Source: REEB481 sp041170785
GTDB lineage: Bacteria > Bacteroidota > Bacteroidia > NS11-12g > UBA955
Assembly: GCA_041170785.1 (NCBI GenBank)
Contig: JBEDND010000125.1
Coordinates: forward strand, 1-12,761
DNA length: 12,761 bases
Direction of reading: 5' to 3'
In this document: in pieces, positions 1 to 6,794 of the stretch
Position numbering within the stretch: the first letter of the stretch is position 1
Layout of the letters: every line of letters begins with the position of its first letter
The notes under the pieces: model-generated
Databases searched by the model: none
The model's input: only the letters and a program-made list of their open reading frames with translations
What the model was told of the DNA's origin: nothing
Made by a program: the position numbers and the translations under genes

Positions 1-308
1 GGCGAATGATGCATCTTGCGGCTGTTTGCGCGCATAATTTTTCAAATGCATGTATCAGCATGGGGCAAGAGTTGGCACTTGAAGCTGGTTGTTCGCCGGA
101 AGCACTGAATCCGATGCTTCAAAACATGATGAATCAGCTGTTGAAACAGCCTGCGCGATTATTGCAAACCGGGCCGGCAATGCGCGGTGATGTACAGTCC
201 ATGAATGCGCACCTCAACCTGCTTCAGGATCACCCTGAAATGGCTGTATGTTACCGGGCCATCAGTGACTTTATTCGATTTCAATCAAAAAAAATAGAAA
301 AGGGTTAA
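1..308 (+). CDS. DUF2520-type Rossmann-like protein, C-terminal fragment (5' end outside window)
   Basis: The reading frame is open from the first base of the window, and the first Met codons (6 and 9) lie inside a conserved helix, so this is the end of a longer gene rather than a complete small protein. The visible ~101 residues match from memory the all-alpha C-terminal domain of DUF2520 proteins: a HLAAVCAHNFSN helix, a central helix with PMLQNMMNQLL, and a TGPAMRGDVQSMNAHL stretch resembling the 'TGP-x-RGD' signature of the family. Complete members pair an N-terminal NAD(P)-binding Rossmann fold with this 6-phosphogluconate-dehydrogenase-like dimerisation domain. They are usually annotated as F420-dependent NADP oxidoreductase-like proteins, and their true substrate is not established. 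The stop is TAA at 306-308. The next gene starts 63 bp downstream on the same strand. Confidence 0.8.
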   Translation, partial: RMMHLAAVCAHNFSNACISMGQELALEAGCSPEALNPMLQNMMNQLLKQPARLLQTGPAMRGDVQSMNAHLNLLQDHPEMAVCYRAISDFIRFQSKKIEKG

Positions 309-371
309 TAATTCTCGATTTTTTCATTAATCTTGTTTATCCAATAGGCGGCAAATCGCTGCTCCAAGATT

Positions 372-704
372 ATGGTTACCTACCTCAACAACAAAAAAAG
401 AATACCGGTTTTTGAATATTATCATTTACTGCTCTTCTTTAATCCGGACGATTACAAACCCATGGCCATATATGGAGCTTTTGGCGATAAAGTGCTGCGT
501 GCCGAAGTCGAATTTCACCAGGGAGTATTCAGTAAAGTAGAAACATCGCCGGTAGCTGGATATGAAGTTTTGGACGATGAGGATGCCCAGCGTTTTGTGC
601 GCATTATTGATTTGTACCTGAGTGACATTGTACGCGCTTGGACGGATTTCTACGTGTATCGACGTGAAATTTCCAATGAGGTGATTCAGCGAAGAATTAA
701 CTAA
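372..704 (+). CDS. Small acidic hypothetical protein, 110 aa
   Basis: I do not recognise this gene with certainty. It encodes a soluble 110-residue protein with no signal peptide or membrane segment. The frame is closed by a TAG at 345-347, so the ATG at 372 is the only ATG start. The N-terminal half looks like beta strands (IPVFEYYHLLLFFNPDDYKP, residues 11-30). The C-terminal half looks helical (DAQRFVRIIDLYLSDIVRAW, 71-90), followed by a basic tail (YRREISNEVIQRRIN). The layout of strand, 'FN.DD..P', strand and C-terminal 'I...L..IV.AW' helix is weakly reminiscent of DUF4160 small proteins, but that is only an impression. It lies 63 bp after the DUF2520 gene and only 4 bp from the stop of convergent uppP, leaving no room for a terminator between them. 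Coding status is likely given the compositional regularity and tight packing. Confidence 0.65.
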   Translation: MVTYLNNKKRIPVFEYYHLLLFFNPDDYKPMAIYGAFGDKVLRAEVEFHQGVFSKVETSPVAGYEVLDDEDAQRFVRIIDLYLSDIVRAWTDFYVYRREISNEVIQRRIN

Positions 705-708
705 TTCC

Positions 709-1473
709 TTAAAAATACAGCCAGGTCAGGAAGGCAGCACCTGCGATTATTCTGTACCATCCGAAATATTTAAAACCGTATTTCCGAAGGAATTGTACAA
801 ATCCCTTCATGGCGAAATAAGCCACGATGAAGGCCACCAGATTTCCCAGCAGTAAGTTGATGATGTTTTGGTCCAGCAGCTCATCAGCATTTTTATACAC
901 TTTGTAGAGGCCTGCTGCCGCAAGGGTTGGAACGGCCAGGAAGAAGGAAAAAGCTGCTGCGGTATTTCGGTTCATACCTGCAGCCATTCCTCCAATGATG
1001 GACGCCGCAGATCTTGAAACCCCGGGAATCATGGCGGCACACTGACTCAATCCTGCCAAAAATGCCTGACGGTCGCTGACATCCTGTAATGCATCCATAT
1101 CAGAACCAGGGAAAAGCCTGTCTGCAAACACAAGGAAGAATCCCACAGAGATAAGCATGACCGGAACAACCCAAGGCATTCCAAGCAACAGTTCAAGCTG
1201 GTCGTCGAACAAGTAACCTAAAACAGCGGCGGGTATGAAACCAACAATCAGTCGTCTGTAAAAAACAAAGTCGAAGCTGAAGAATTGTTTTGGGTATAAG
1301 CTTACCACGCTGAGGATGGCACCGAATTGTATGGCGATGATGTAGGTTTCACTGAAGCTGGAATTGATGCCCATGAGGGCTTTGGCCATGCTCAGATGAC
1401 CCGTACTGCTTACTGGAAGAAATTCGGTAAGCCCTTCAACGATGGCCAGAAAAATGGCCTCCCACGTGCTCAT
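709..1473 (-). CDS. uppP: Undecaprenyl-diphosphate phosphatase (UppP/BacA)
   Basis: This integral membrane enzyme dephosphorylates undecaprenyl pyrophosphate to the monophosphate, recycling the lipid carrier of peptidoglycan and other envelope polymers. High expression of the family gives bacitracin resistance. The 254 residues carry both family signatures. The first is E13-GLT-E17-FLPVSSTGH26 near the N-terminus (the acidic ExxxE motif plus the SSTGH loop). The second is PGVSRSAASI around residues 150-159, with Arg154 matching the essential Arg of the second loop. About seven or eight hydrophobic helices are visible, and the length is slightly under the ~270 typical of E. coli. The ATG start overlaps the TGA of the upstream DUF3098 gene by 4 bp, implying translational coupling. 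In Bacteroidota uppP is commonly followed by truB; here the operon ends at uppP, 4 bp from a convergent gene. Confidence 0.95.
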   Translation of the reverse strand: MSTWEAIFLAIVEGLTEFLPVSSTGHLSMAKALMGINSSFSETYIIAIQFGAILSVVSLYPKQFFSFDFVFYRRLIVGFIPAAVLGYLFDDQLELLLGMPWVVPVMLISVGFFLVFADRLFPGSDMDALQDVSDRQAFLAGLSQCAAMIPGVSRSAASIIGGMAAGMNRNTAAAFSFFLAVPTLAAAGLYKVYKNADELLDQNIINLLLGNLVAFIVAYFAMKGFVQFLRKYGFKYFGWYRIIAGAAFLTWLYF

Positions 1474-1754
1474 GCTTCTGCAGCATCGTTGCCACCTTTA
1501 TACATGATGGCATAAACACCAAGCATCAGGCCGCCCATCACCACGATGGGGGCAACAATCGTTTTGGTCGCGTTGTATATATCATCCTTGCCGTACATGA
1601 GTACAAATCCAATAACCACAATGGCAAAGGAGGCAATCATCAGCAGATAGTTCTGACGGCTGAAAATGAAGCTGCGCGTGATTTTAGCAGACACTTTGGG
1701 AGCAGGAACATTTTTCCTGGAGTTTGGGTTGGAAACAGGCTTTTTGTTGGCCAT
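1470..1754 (-). CDS. DUF3098 family two-helix membrane protein
   Basis: This is a 94-residue protein with a basic, Pro/Ser/Lys-rich cytoplasmic N-terminus (residues 1-30), then two hydrophobic segments at about 36-54 (LLMIASFAIVVIGFVLMY) and 66-86 (IVAPIVVMGGLMLGVYAIMY). A short charged loop containing GKDDIYNATKT separates them. The FxRxNYxLM entry to the first helix and the GKDDIY loop fit DUF3098, a family found in Bacteroidota between ftsX and uppP; its biochemical function is unknown. The gene sits 7 bp after ftsX and overlaps uppP by 4 bp, so all three should be made from one transcript. A role in envelope or division processes is inferred only from this conserved neighbourhood. Confidence 0.85.
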   Translation of the reverse strand: MANKKPVSNPNSRKNVPAPKVSAKITRSFIFSRQNYLLMIASFAIVVIGFVLMYGKDDIYNATKTIVAPIVVMGGLMLGVYAIMYKGGNDAAEA

Positions 1755-1761
1755 GGTACAA

Positions 1762-2637
1762 TCAGTAAAGTTGGTCTATTTTCATGCGAAGATACTTCCT
1801 TGCTCCAAACCATGCGCTGATGGCGGCAAGAATAATACCCGATAGCAGGAGTGATGCTGTTAAAATCAGCAATGGCAGTGTCAAAGCTTGGGGATCAAAG
1901 GCCGACATGCCCAATTTATATACAAAGAAGCTGAGGGTTAGTGCCAGTAGGCCAATTGCAATAATCCATCCCCAAAGGGCAAAACTTACAAATCGAAAGA
2001 TAAATGGCCTGATGATGAAAAATTCCGTAGCGCCTACGAGCTGCATGCTTTTGATCAGAAATCTGCTGGCGAAGATGCTCAACCGCAGTGCGCTGCTGAT
2101 CAGGGAAATGGCCACCAGTACCAACATCAGCGATAGAACCCCAATCACCCATTGAGCAGTATTGATGTTCTTGGTAATTTGATCGAGCATGTCCGGCTGG
2201 TAACGCACTTCATCTACCATTTTGTTGGACTGAATCATGGCCGTTATGGCTTTTACGCTAGCCGGAGCAGCGTATGCTGCCTTCAGGTGAAGTTCTGTTT
2301 TATGTGGAAAGAAATTCACGCCATAGTACTGAAGAAAATCTTCTCCATACTCTTCAGTCATTTTTTGTGCAGCGATGTTCTGATGTACAAACAATGCACT
2401 TTTTGCCCAAGGCTTCTTCCCCAGCACAGAGGAAAATGATTCTGCCTCCAGCGCATCGGTGCTGTCTTTGAAGAACACTTCAATGAGGAATTCTTCTTTT
2501 AGGCTCTTGGATGCCTCGCGCGCAAAAATGACAGATAATCCGAGCAATCCCAGAGAAAACAACACCAGCCCGATGCTGACAACAGAGGGAATGCCTGAGG
2601 GGCGACGTTTTCGTGTTTTGCGTTCTAATTCCACCAC
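1762..2637 (-). CDS. ftsX: Cell division permease protein FtsX
   Basis: FtsX is the membrane half of the FtsEX ABC-type complex, which couples divisome activity to periplasmic peptidoglycan hydrolase activation. The 291 residues show the family topology: one N-terminal membrane helix (~17-39), a large extracytoplasmic domain (~40-160), and three C-terminal helices (~162-186, 213-240, 252-278). The conserved cytoplasmic motif SMQLVGATEFFIIRPF (~197-212) is present. No ftsE is adjacent, which is usual for Bacteroidota. There is no in-frame ATG: a stop lies at 2680-2682 and the first possible starts are two consecutive GTG codons (2637-2635 and 2634-2632). The GTG at 2637 is taken as the start. 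It is first gene of the ftsX-DUF3098-uppP operon and divergent from tRNA-Pro; I see no clear TAnnTTTG box for it in the 116-bp gap. Confidence 0.92.
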   Translation of the reverse strand: MVELERKTRKRRPSGIPSVVSIGLVLFSLGLLGLSVIFAREASKSLKEEFLIEVFFKDSTDALEAESFSSVLGKKPWAKSALFVHQNIAAQKMTEEYGEDFLQYYGVNFFPHKTELHLKAAYAAPASVKAITAMIQSNKMVDEVRYQPDMLDQITKNINTAQWVIGVLSLMLVLVAISLISSALRLSIFASRFLIKSMQLVGATEFFIIRPFIFRFVSFALWGWIIAIGLLALTLSFFVYKLGMSAFDPQALTLPLLILTASLLLSGIILAAISAWFGARKYLRMKIDQLY

Positions 2638-2712
2638 AGTGCAAAAGTCTTTGCTTCCGCCCGATTTTGGGCGAAGAAGTTATGAACGAATCCAGGGAAT
2701 TTTCAAAGGATG

Positions 2713-2743
2713 TTAGGATAGCCGAGAACTATGCATACCTTTG
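2713..2743 (+). promoter_or_regulatory. Bacteroidota-type promoter for tRNA-Pro
   Basis: TACCTTTG at 2736-2743 is an exact match to the TAnnTTTG -7 box used by the Bacteroidota housekeeping sigma factor. It ends 10 bp before the tRNA 5' end. The -33 element would fall near 2713-2716 (TTAG), a weak match to TTTG/TTG at about 19-20 bp spacing. This is a pattern match only. Confidence 0.5.
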
Positions 2744-2753
2744 CAGCCCGATT

Positions 2754-2827
2754 CGGGGAGTAGCGCAGCCCGGTAGCGCATCTGCTTTGGGAGCAGAGGG
2801 CCGCAGGTTCGAATCCTGTCTCCCCGA
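2754..2827 (+). tRNA. tRNA-Pro (anticodon TGG)
   Basis: A full 74-nt cloverleaf can be drawn. Acceptor stem CGGGGAG (2754-2760) pairs with CTCCCCG (2820-2826), with A2827 as discriminator. The D stem is GCGC/GCGC (2763-2766/2776-2779). The anticodon stem TCTGC/GCAGA encloses the loop TTTGGGA, with anticodon TGG at 2788-2790. The T arm is GCAGG-TTCGAAT-CCTGT. No CCA is encoded, so it must be added after transcription. A terminator follows 5 bp later, so this looks like a single-gene tRNA unit. Confidence 0.97.
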
Positions 2828-2831
2828 CGTC

Positions 2832-2861
2832 AAAAGCCTCAGATTTTCTGGGGCTTTTTTT
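2832..2861 (+). terminator. Rho-independent terminator after tRNA-Pro, possibly bidirectional
   Basis: AAAAGCC-T-CAG (2832-2842) pairs continuously (one G-T wobble) with CTG-G-GGC-TTTT (2848-2858) around an ATTTT loop, and the T-run continues to 2861. It starts 5 bp after tRNA-Pro. Read on the minus strand, the same stem ends in TTTT and lies 12 bp beyond the ppx stop, so it can serve both convergent transcripts. Confidence 0.85.
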
Positions 2862-2872
2862 ATTGCCCGTAT

Positions 2873-3766
2873 TCAGGAATGAAGGTGTAATGATTGCTTG
2901 TACAGCATGCGAACAATTCCATCCACCAGCCCAATTCGCGGAACAAAAACTTCTTCGGTACCGCTCCAGCGCATCATCTGGGTATAAATGGTCAAGGCAG
3001 GCACAATCACCTGGGCGCGGTCTTCGCGCAATTTGTATCGGTGCATGCGTTCAGTTACCGTGCATGGCTCCAGTACTTCAAGCAACTTTTTCAGTGTTTG
3101 GTATTTCAAGGGTTTGTCTTCCTTGGATTTAGACAGCGCATACACCTTGTTGATGTTGCCTCCGCTGCCAATAAATTTTACCTTGGGATATTCTTTTGAA
3201 ATGCCCTTGAGAAATTTTTTTAAAGCGTCCCAGTCATCAATGGTGACTTTCCCTTGCATCAGCCTGATGGTGCCGATATTGAATGACTCTTTAAATAAGG
3301 CACGCTGGCCGGTAAATAATGATACTTCAGTACTTCCTCCGCCAACATCAACATACAATAATGACCCATCATCCTGACTGATGGTTTCAGCAATATGTGT
3401 TTCATAAACTATTGAGGCCTCTTCTTTCCCGCTGATTACGTCAATCTCAATGCCTGTTTCCTGATGAATTTCGGCAATCAGCTCGGCGGTATTCAGGGCA
3501 TCACGCATGGCCGATGTTGCACATGCACGGTAGTGTTGTACTTCGTACAATTCCATGATGCTTTTAAAGGCCTTCATGGTTTGGCGTAATTTTAGGCTGC
3601 GTTTGGGACCAATGCTTCCGTGGTCAAACACATCGATTCCCAGCTGCAGTGGAATGCGCAACAGGTTCAATTTAGTAAAATCAATGCCTTCAGCATGGTA
3701 GGGTTTTGCTTCCACCACCAACAGGCGGGCGGCATTTGATCCAATATCAATGGCTGCGAGAATCAA
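2873..3766 (-). CDS. ppx: Exopolyphosphatase, Ppx/GppA family (short form)
   Basis: Members hydrolyse terminal phosphates of inorganic polyphosphate, or the 5' phosphate of pppGpp; which one applies here cannot be read from sequence. The 297 residues cover only the two ASKHA-fold domains, without the C-terminal HD-like domain of E. coli Ppx (~510 aa). Visible motifs are the phosphate-1 loop AAIDIGSNAARLL (residues 4-16, with D7 and S10-N11), the ISGKEEA segment holding the catalytic Glu pair 115-116, the phosphate-2 loop YVDVGGGSTEVSLF (D140, G142-G144) and GSGGN (200-204). The start is a TTG at 3766-3764. No in-frame ATG exists nearby, and the family begins right at the 'AAIDIGSN' strand. 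This TTG overlaps the ppk stop in a TTGA, so ppx translation probably depends on ribosomes finishing ppk. It ends 12 bp before the shared terminator. Confidence 0.93.
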   Translation of the reverse strand: MILAAIDIGSNAARLLVVEAKPYHAEGIDFTKLNLLRIPLQLGIDVFDHGSIGPKRSLKLRQTMKAFKSIMELYEVQHYRACATSAMRDALNTAELIAEIHQETGIEIDVISGKEEASIVYETHIAETISQDDGSLLYVDVGGGSTEVSLFTGQRALFKESFNIGTIRLMQGKVTIDDWDALKKFLKGISKEYPKVKFIGSGGNINKVYALSKSKEDKPLKYQTLKKLLEVLEPCTVTERMHRYKLREDRAQVIVPALTIYTQMMRWSGTEEVFVPRIGLVDGIVRMLYKQSLHLHS

Positions 3767-5835
3767 TGGGTGTATTTTTTTGATTGAAGGTAATGATAAA
3801 TTTCTACCTGGGCGCGGTGTTGTGGTTCCCCGGCAGCCGTTGCAACATATGCATTTTGTTGCTCATTGTCCAAAATCCTCGCCTTTACATTTTCACGCAA
3901 CTGGATGTCTAAAATATCTATCAATTCCTGTTGAATGATGGGTGATTCAATGCGGCATGCCGCTTCAATCCTGTGGTCAAGGTTGCGTATCATCCAATCG
4001 GCTGAGGAAATAAACACCTGTTGTTTGCCACCATTGTGGAATACCATCACCCGCGCATGTTCCAGATATTGGTCAACAATGCTGATGGCATGGATGCTCT
4101 TTTTAAATCCTTTTTGTTCGGGGCGGATGGTGCAGATGCCGCGAATAACCATGTGGATGTCCACTCCAGCGCGGGCCGCTTCATACAGGCGTTCTTTCAG
4201 TTGTGGATCAACTAGGCTGTTGAGCTTGAGGGTAATGGCCGCTTTTTTCTTTTTCCGGGCGGCTTTAATTTCTTTCTGAATCTGTTCATCAAAAAAATCG
4301 CGCATGCCATTTGGTGCACATATTAACTTCTTCAAGTTGCTTATTTGCGCTGCTTTGGGCTCCGGAAGTTCAAGCACGGTGAATATCTTCATGGCGTCGG
4401 CAAGCAGCACTTTGTCTGTGGTCAACAGCATATGGTCGGCATAAATCTGAGCGGTTTGCTCGTTCATGTTGCCGGTAGCGATGAATCCGTACCATTTTGT
4501 TTTACCGAATTCCCTTTTTCGGATGACGCACATCTTCGCATGAATTTTCATGTTGGGAATTCCCAGACAAACCTTTACGCCAGCTTCTTCCAATACAGAT
4601 TTCCAATGCAGATTGGCTTCTTCATCAAAACGCGCCCGCAATTCAATCACAACCGTAACCTGCTTGCCATTGCGCACTGCGTTTACAAGGGCATTGATGA
4701 TTTTCGAATCTTTGGCAAGTCGGTAAGCCGTAAGGTGTATGCTTTGTACAAAAGGATCGATGGCCGCTTCGCGCAATAAATCAATCACCGAATCAAATGA
4801 ATGATATGGGAAATGAAGCATGATGTCGCCACGATCCATCACTTCCATGATGCGGCAAGGTTGTATCAGCAGCGGATGTACAAATGGTCTGGGACGGGGT
4901 GTTAAATCTTCAAATACCGACTTCGGGAAATTCATGAAGTCCTTGAAGTTGTGTATGCGTCCTCCGGGAATCAGGGAATCCTTTTTAGATAAATTGAGTC
5001 GTTTCGACAAATATTCCAACAGCGCAGGGTCAATGGTACGGTCATATACAAAGCGGGTAGCTTTGCCTTTGCTGCGCTGCTTCAGGCTTTTTTCCAGCAT
5101 GGCGATAACGTTCAGCTGGATGTCGTTATCGGTTTCCAGTTCGGCATCGCGCGTCAATTTGACGATATGACTGCTGAACCTGTTAAATCCGAAGGGTGCA
5201 AACAGGTTTTTCAGGTTGAAACGGATGATGTCTTCCAACAAGATGATGTCTTTGCGCCCGGCTTCCGATGGCAAGATCACAAAACGAGGCAACACGCGCT
5301 CGGGAACTTCAATCAGGGCATAACGCTGCAACATGGGGTTATTGTTGTTCCCCAGAACACATGCCAAATAGATACTGCGGTCGCGCAACATGGGTGCTTG
5401 AGGCATGCTCTCAATCATCAATGGCACAATTTGGGTGCGCACCTGTTGTTCGAAGAATTCCTGCACAAACTGCTTTTGCGCTGCTGTGAGCTGTCGCTCC
5501 GTGCGCAAATGCACATGATGACGCTGTTCCAACAGCTTAATGATGTCCGCAAATGTTTTGTCGAAGGTATGCTGTTGTTCCAGCACCATCTCGTGGATGT
5601 TGTTCAGGATTTTCCGCGGGTTGTTTTCAAGGTGGATTTTTTGTCCAATATCTGTGCGAAGCATCTTGAATAAAGTTGCTACCCGTACCCTGTAGAATTC
5701 ATCAAGATTGTTGGAGAAAATACCCAAAAAACGGAGTCGGTCATACAGGTGAACTTCCTCGTCACGGGCTTCCTGTAGTACACGTGCGTTGAACGCCAAC
5801 CAACTGATGTCGCGAACAATGGACTGCTGTTTCAC
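3763..5835 (-). CDS. ppk1: Polyphosphate kinase 1 (PPK1)
   Basis: PPK1 reversibly transfers the gamma phosphate of ATP onto inorganic polyphosphate through a phosphohistidine. The 690-residue length matches E. coli PPK (688). The N domain opens with the signature RDISWLAFNARVLQEARD. The head domain contains FLGIFSNNLDEFYRVRVA, the loop that positions the first domain. The first C-terminal (PLD-like) domain includes LHFPYHSFDSVIDLLREA and the active-site segment NMKIHAKMCVIRK, whose His432 corresponds to the autophosphorylated His of E. coli (His435). The second C domain carries RVMVFHNGGKQQVFISSADW with His600, matching the second conserved His. The start is GTG at 5835: the upstream frame back to the stop at 5917-5919 contains no ATG, and GTG places MKQQSIVRDISW where family members begin. 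A GGCAA/TTGCC pair (5841-5865) could fold just before the start. ppx follows with a 4-bp overlap. Confidence 0.96.
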   Translation of the reverse strand: MKQQSIVRDISWLAFNARVLQEARDEEVHLYDRLRFLGIFSNNLDEFYRVRVATLFKMLRTDIGQKIHLENNPRKILNNIHEMVLEQQHTFDKTFADIIKLLEQRHHVHLRTERQLTAAQKQFVQEFFEQQVRTQIVPLMIESMPQAPMLRDRSIYLACVLGNNNNPMLQRYALIEVPERVLPRFVILPSEAGRKDIILLEDIIRFNLKNLFAPFGFNRFSSHIVKLTRDAELETDNDIQLNVIAMLEKSLKQRSKGKATRFVYDRTIDPALLEYLSKRLNLSKKDSLIPGGRIHNFKDFMNFPKSVFEDLTPRPRPFVHPLLIQPCRIMEVMDRGDIMLHFPYHSFDSVIDLLREAAIDPFVQSIHLTAYRLAKDSKIINALVNAVRNGKQVTVVIELRARFDEEANLHWKSVLEEAGVKVCLGIPNMKIHAKMCVIRKREFGKTKWYGFIATGNMNEQTAQIYADHMLLTTDKVLLADAMKIFTVLELPEPKAAQISNLKKLICAPNGMRDFFDEQIQKEIKAARKKKKAAITLKLNSLVDPQLKERLYEAARAGVDIHMVIRGICTIRPEQKGFKKSIHAISIVDQYLEHARVMVFHNGGKQQVFISSADWMIRNLDHRIEAACRIESPIIQQELIDILDIQLRENVKARILDNEQQNAYVATAAGEPQHRAQVEIYHYLQSKKYTH

Positions 5836-5916
5836 AGTGCGGCAAGCTACAGGGTCGGCGTTGCCTGTGGATGAACGATATATTTCGTGTTTGTTAAGTA
5901 AGTGTAAAGAAAAACC

Positions 5917-6540
5917 TTATGGATTCAGTTGCCAATGTTTCGGATTTGCCATCAACAAACGTGCATAAGGTCTTAAAAAATTGCGCAATGGTTTGATGAT
6001 TGCTGGCGACCAGTTTGCAGGAATAACATCTAAATAGGGTTCCAAAATGCAGGTTACGGCATGGAATCGAATATTCAAACTATTTCTGCGCTGGTAACGA
6101 TACCTCAACGCCAGTGCATAAACATGGTTTGCAGGCCAGGCATCTGCATCACCTTCGCAACGCAATACAACTTCTCCGGTTCCTTTATTGCAGATCAAAT
6201 GGGTTGTTTTGCGCGGCAATTCAAGTCGTTTACCTGCGGGAATACGCGATAATTGCTTGTCGGCCCAAACCACCAATGTACCTTTTGTTACCCGTCCGGA
6301 ATGGTCTAATTGCTCATGCCAGTGAGTTGCCGACCCTCCCGCACCGGGGGCGAAACAAAACTCACAATGAACTTTGCCGGCTTCTACATGCAGGATTTTT
6401 AGGGTAACTCCTTCAGCTTCATTGAAGAAGGATTGCCCCGGACGAAGGGAAGCTTCCGCGTCCTCCAGCTTAATGGGGAAAAACCATTGAAGGCAATGTG
6501 GGAGCAGCAATACTCCCAAGGTTAGTAAGGCTGTAGTCAT
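5917..6540 (-). CDS. Membrane-anchored or secreted cupin-domain protein
   Basis: The product has 207 residues. Residues 4-20 (ALLTLGVLLLPHCLQWF) form a hydrophobic N-terminal segment, either a signal anchor or an inefficient signal peptide. Residues ~45-130 read as a cupin beta-barrel. The motif HWHEQLDHSGRVTKGTLVVW has the paired histidines H73 and H75 plus E76, followed by the G-x-L strand and PAGKRLELPRKTTH with H114. This is the usual HxH(x)E...G...H metal-binding pattern. The C-terminal ~75 residues are basic and rich in aromatic and Arg residues, including RYRYQRRNSLNIRFH, and are not a known domain to me. Substrate and enzymatic activity are unknown; it could be a binding or regulatory cupin. 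It lies 81 bp upstream of ppk on the same strand with no obvious terminator between them, so co-transcription with ppk-ppx is possible. Confidence 0.75.
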   Translation of the reverse strand: MTTALLTLGVLLLPHCLQWFFPIKLEDAEASLRPGQSFFNEAEGVTLKILHVEAGKVHCEFCFAPGAGGSATHWHEQLDHSGRVTKGTLVVWADKQLSRIPAGKRLELPRKTTHLICNKGTGEVVLRCEGDADAWPANHVYALALRYRYQRRNSLNIRFHAVTCILEPYLDVIPANWSPAIIKPLRNFLRPYARLLMANPKHWQLNP

Positions 6541-6677
6541 GGTGGGGGAAGTTGTGCCTGTGCAGCATGTGAAGTTTTGTTATAAGTGCTTGAACGCCAG
6601 CAATTTAGGGGATTTATCTTAAATAAATACAAACTACTTGGCGTGTGCAGGCTGCAAGTGCTTCCGTACATCAAGTG

Positions 6678-6741
6678 CCAGTGGTCAACTGGAAGCATGT
6701 TCGAAGGGTTTGCCAGGCTTCTGCCTCCAGAAGCAATCTGG
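6678..6741. other. Two small inverted repeats in the 254-bp gap between the beta-helix and cupin genes
   Basis: CCAGT-ggtca-ACTGG (6678-6692) and GCTTCTG-cctc-CAGAAGC (6717-6734) are perfect short hairpins. The second is extended by CCAG (6713-6716) and CTGG (6738-6741) across a 3-nt bulge. Neither is followed by a T-run on either strand, so they are not classic terminators. They lie downstream of the beta-helix gene stop and upstream of the cupin gene in the direction of transcription. The rest of 6541-6794 shows no gene and no good promoter match. Confidence 0.35.
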
Positions 6742-6794
6742 AACTTTGTGAAGGGGTCAGGTTGGGCTCTGCAGTTGATGAAAACGATGGTTTT

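Noticed and set aside
2613..2882. 89-residue plus-strand open frame containing GVAQPGSASALGAEGRRFES
   Set aside because: This is the classic false translation of a tRNA-Pro gene; the cloverleaf at 2754-2827 explains the conservation.
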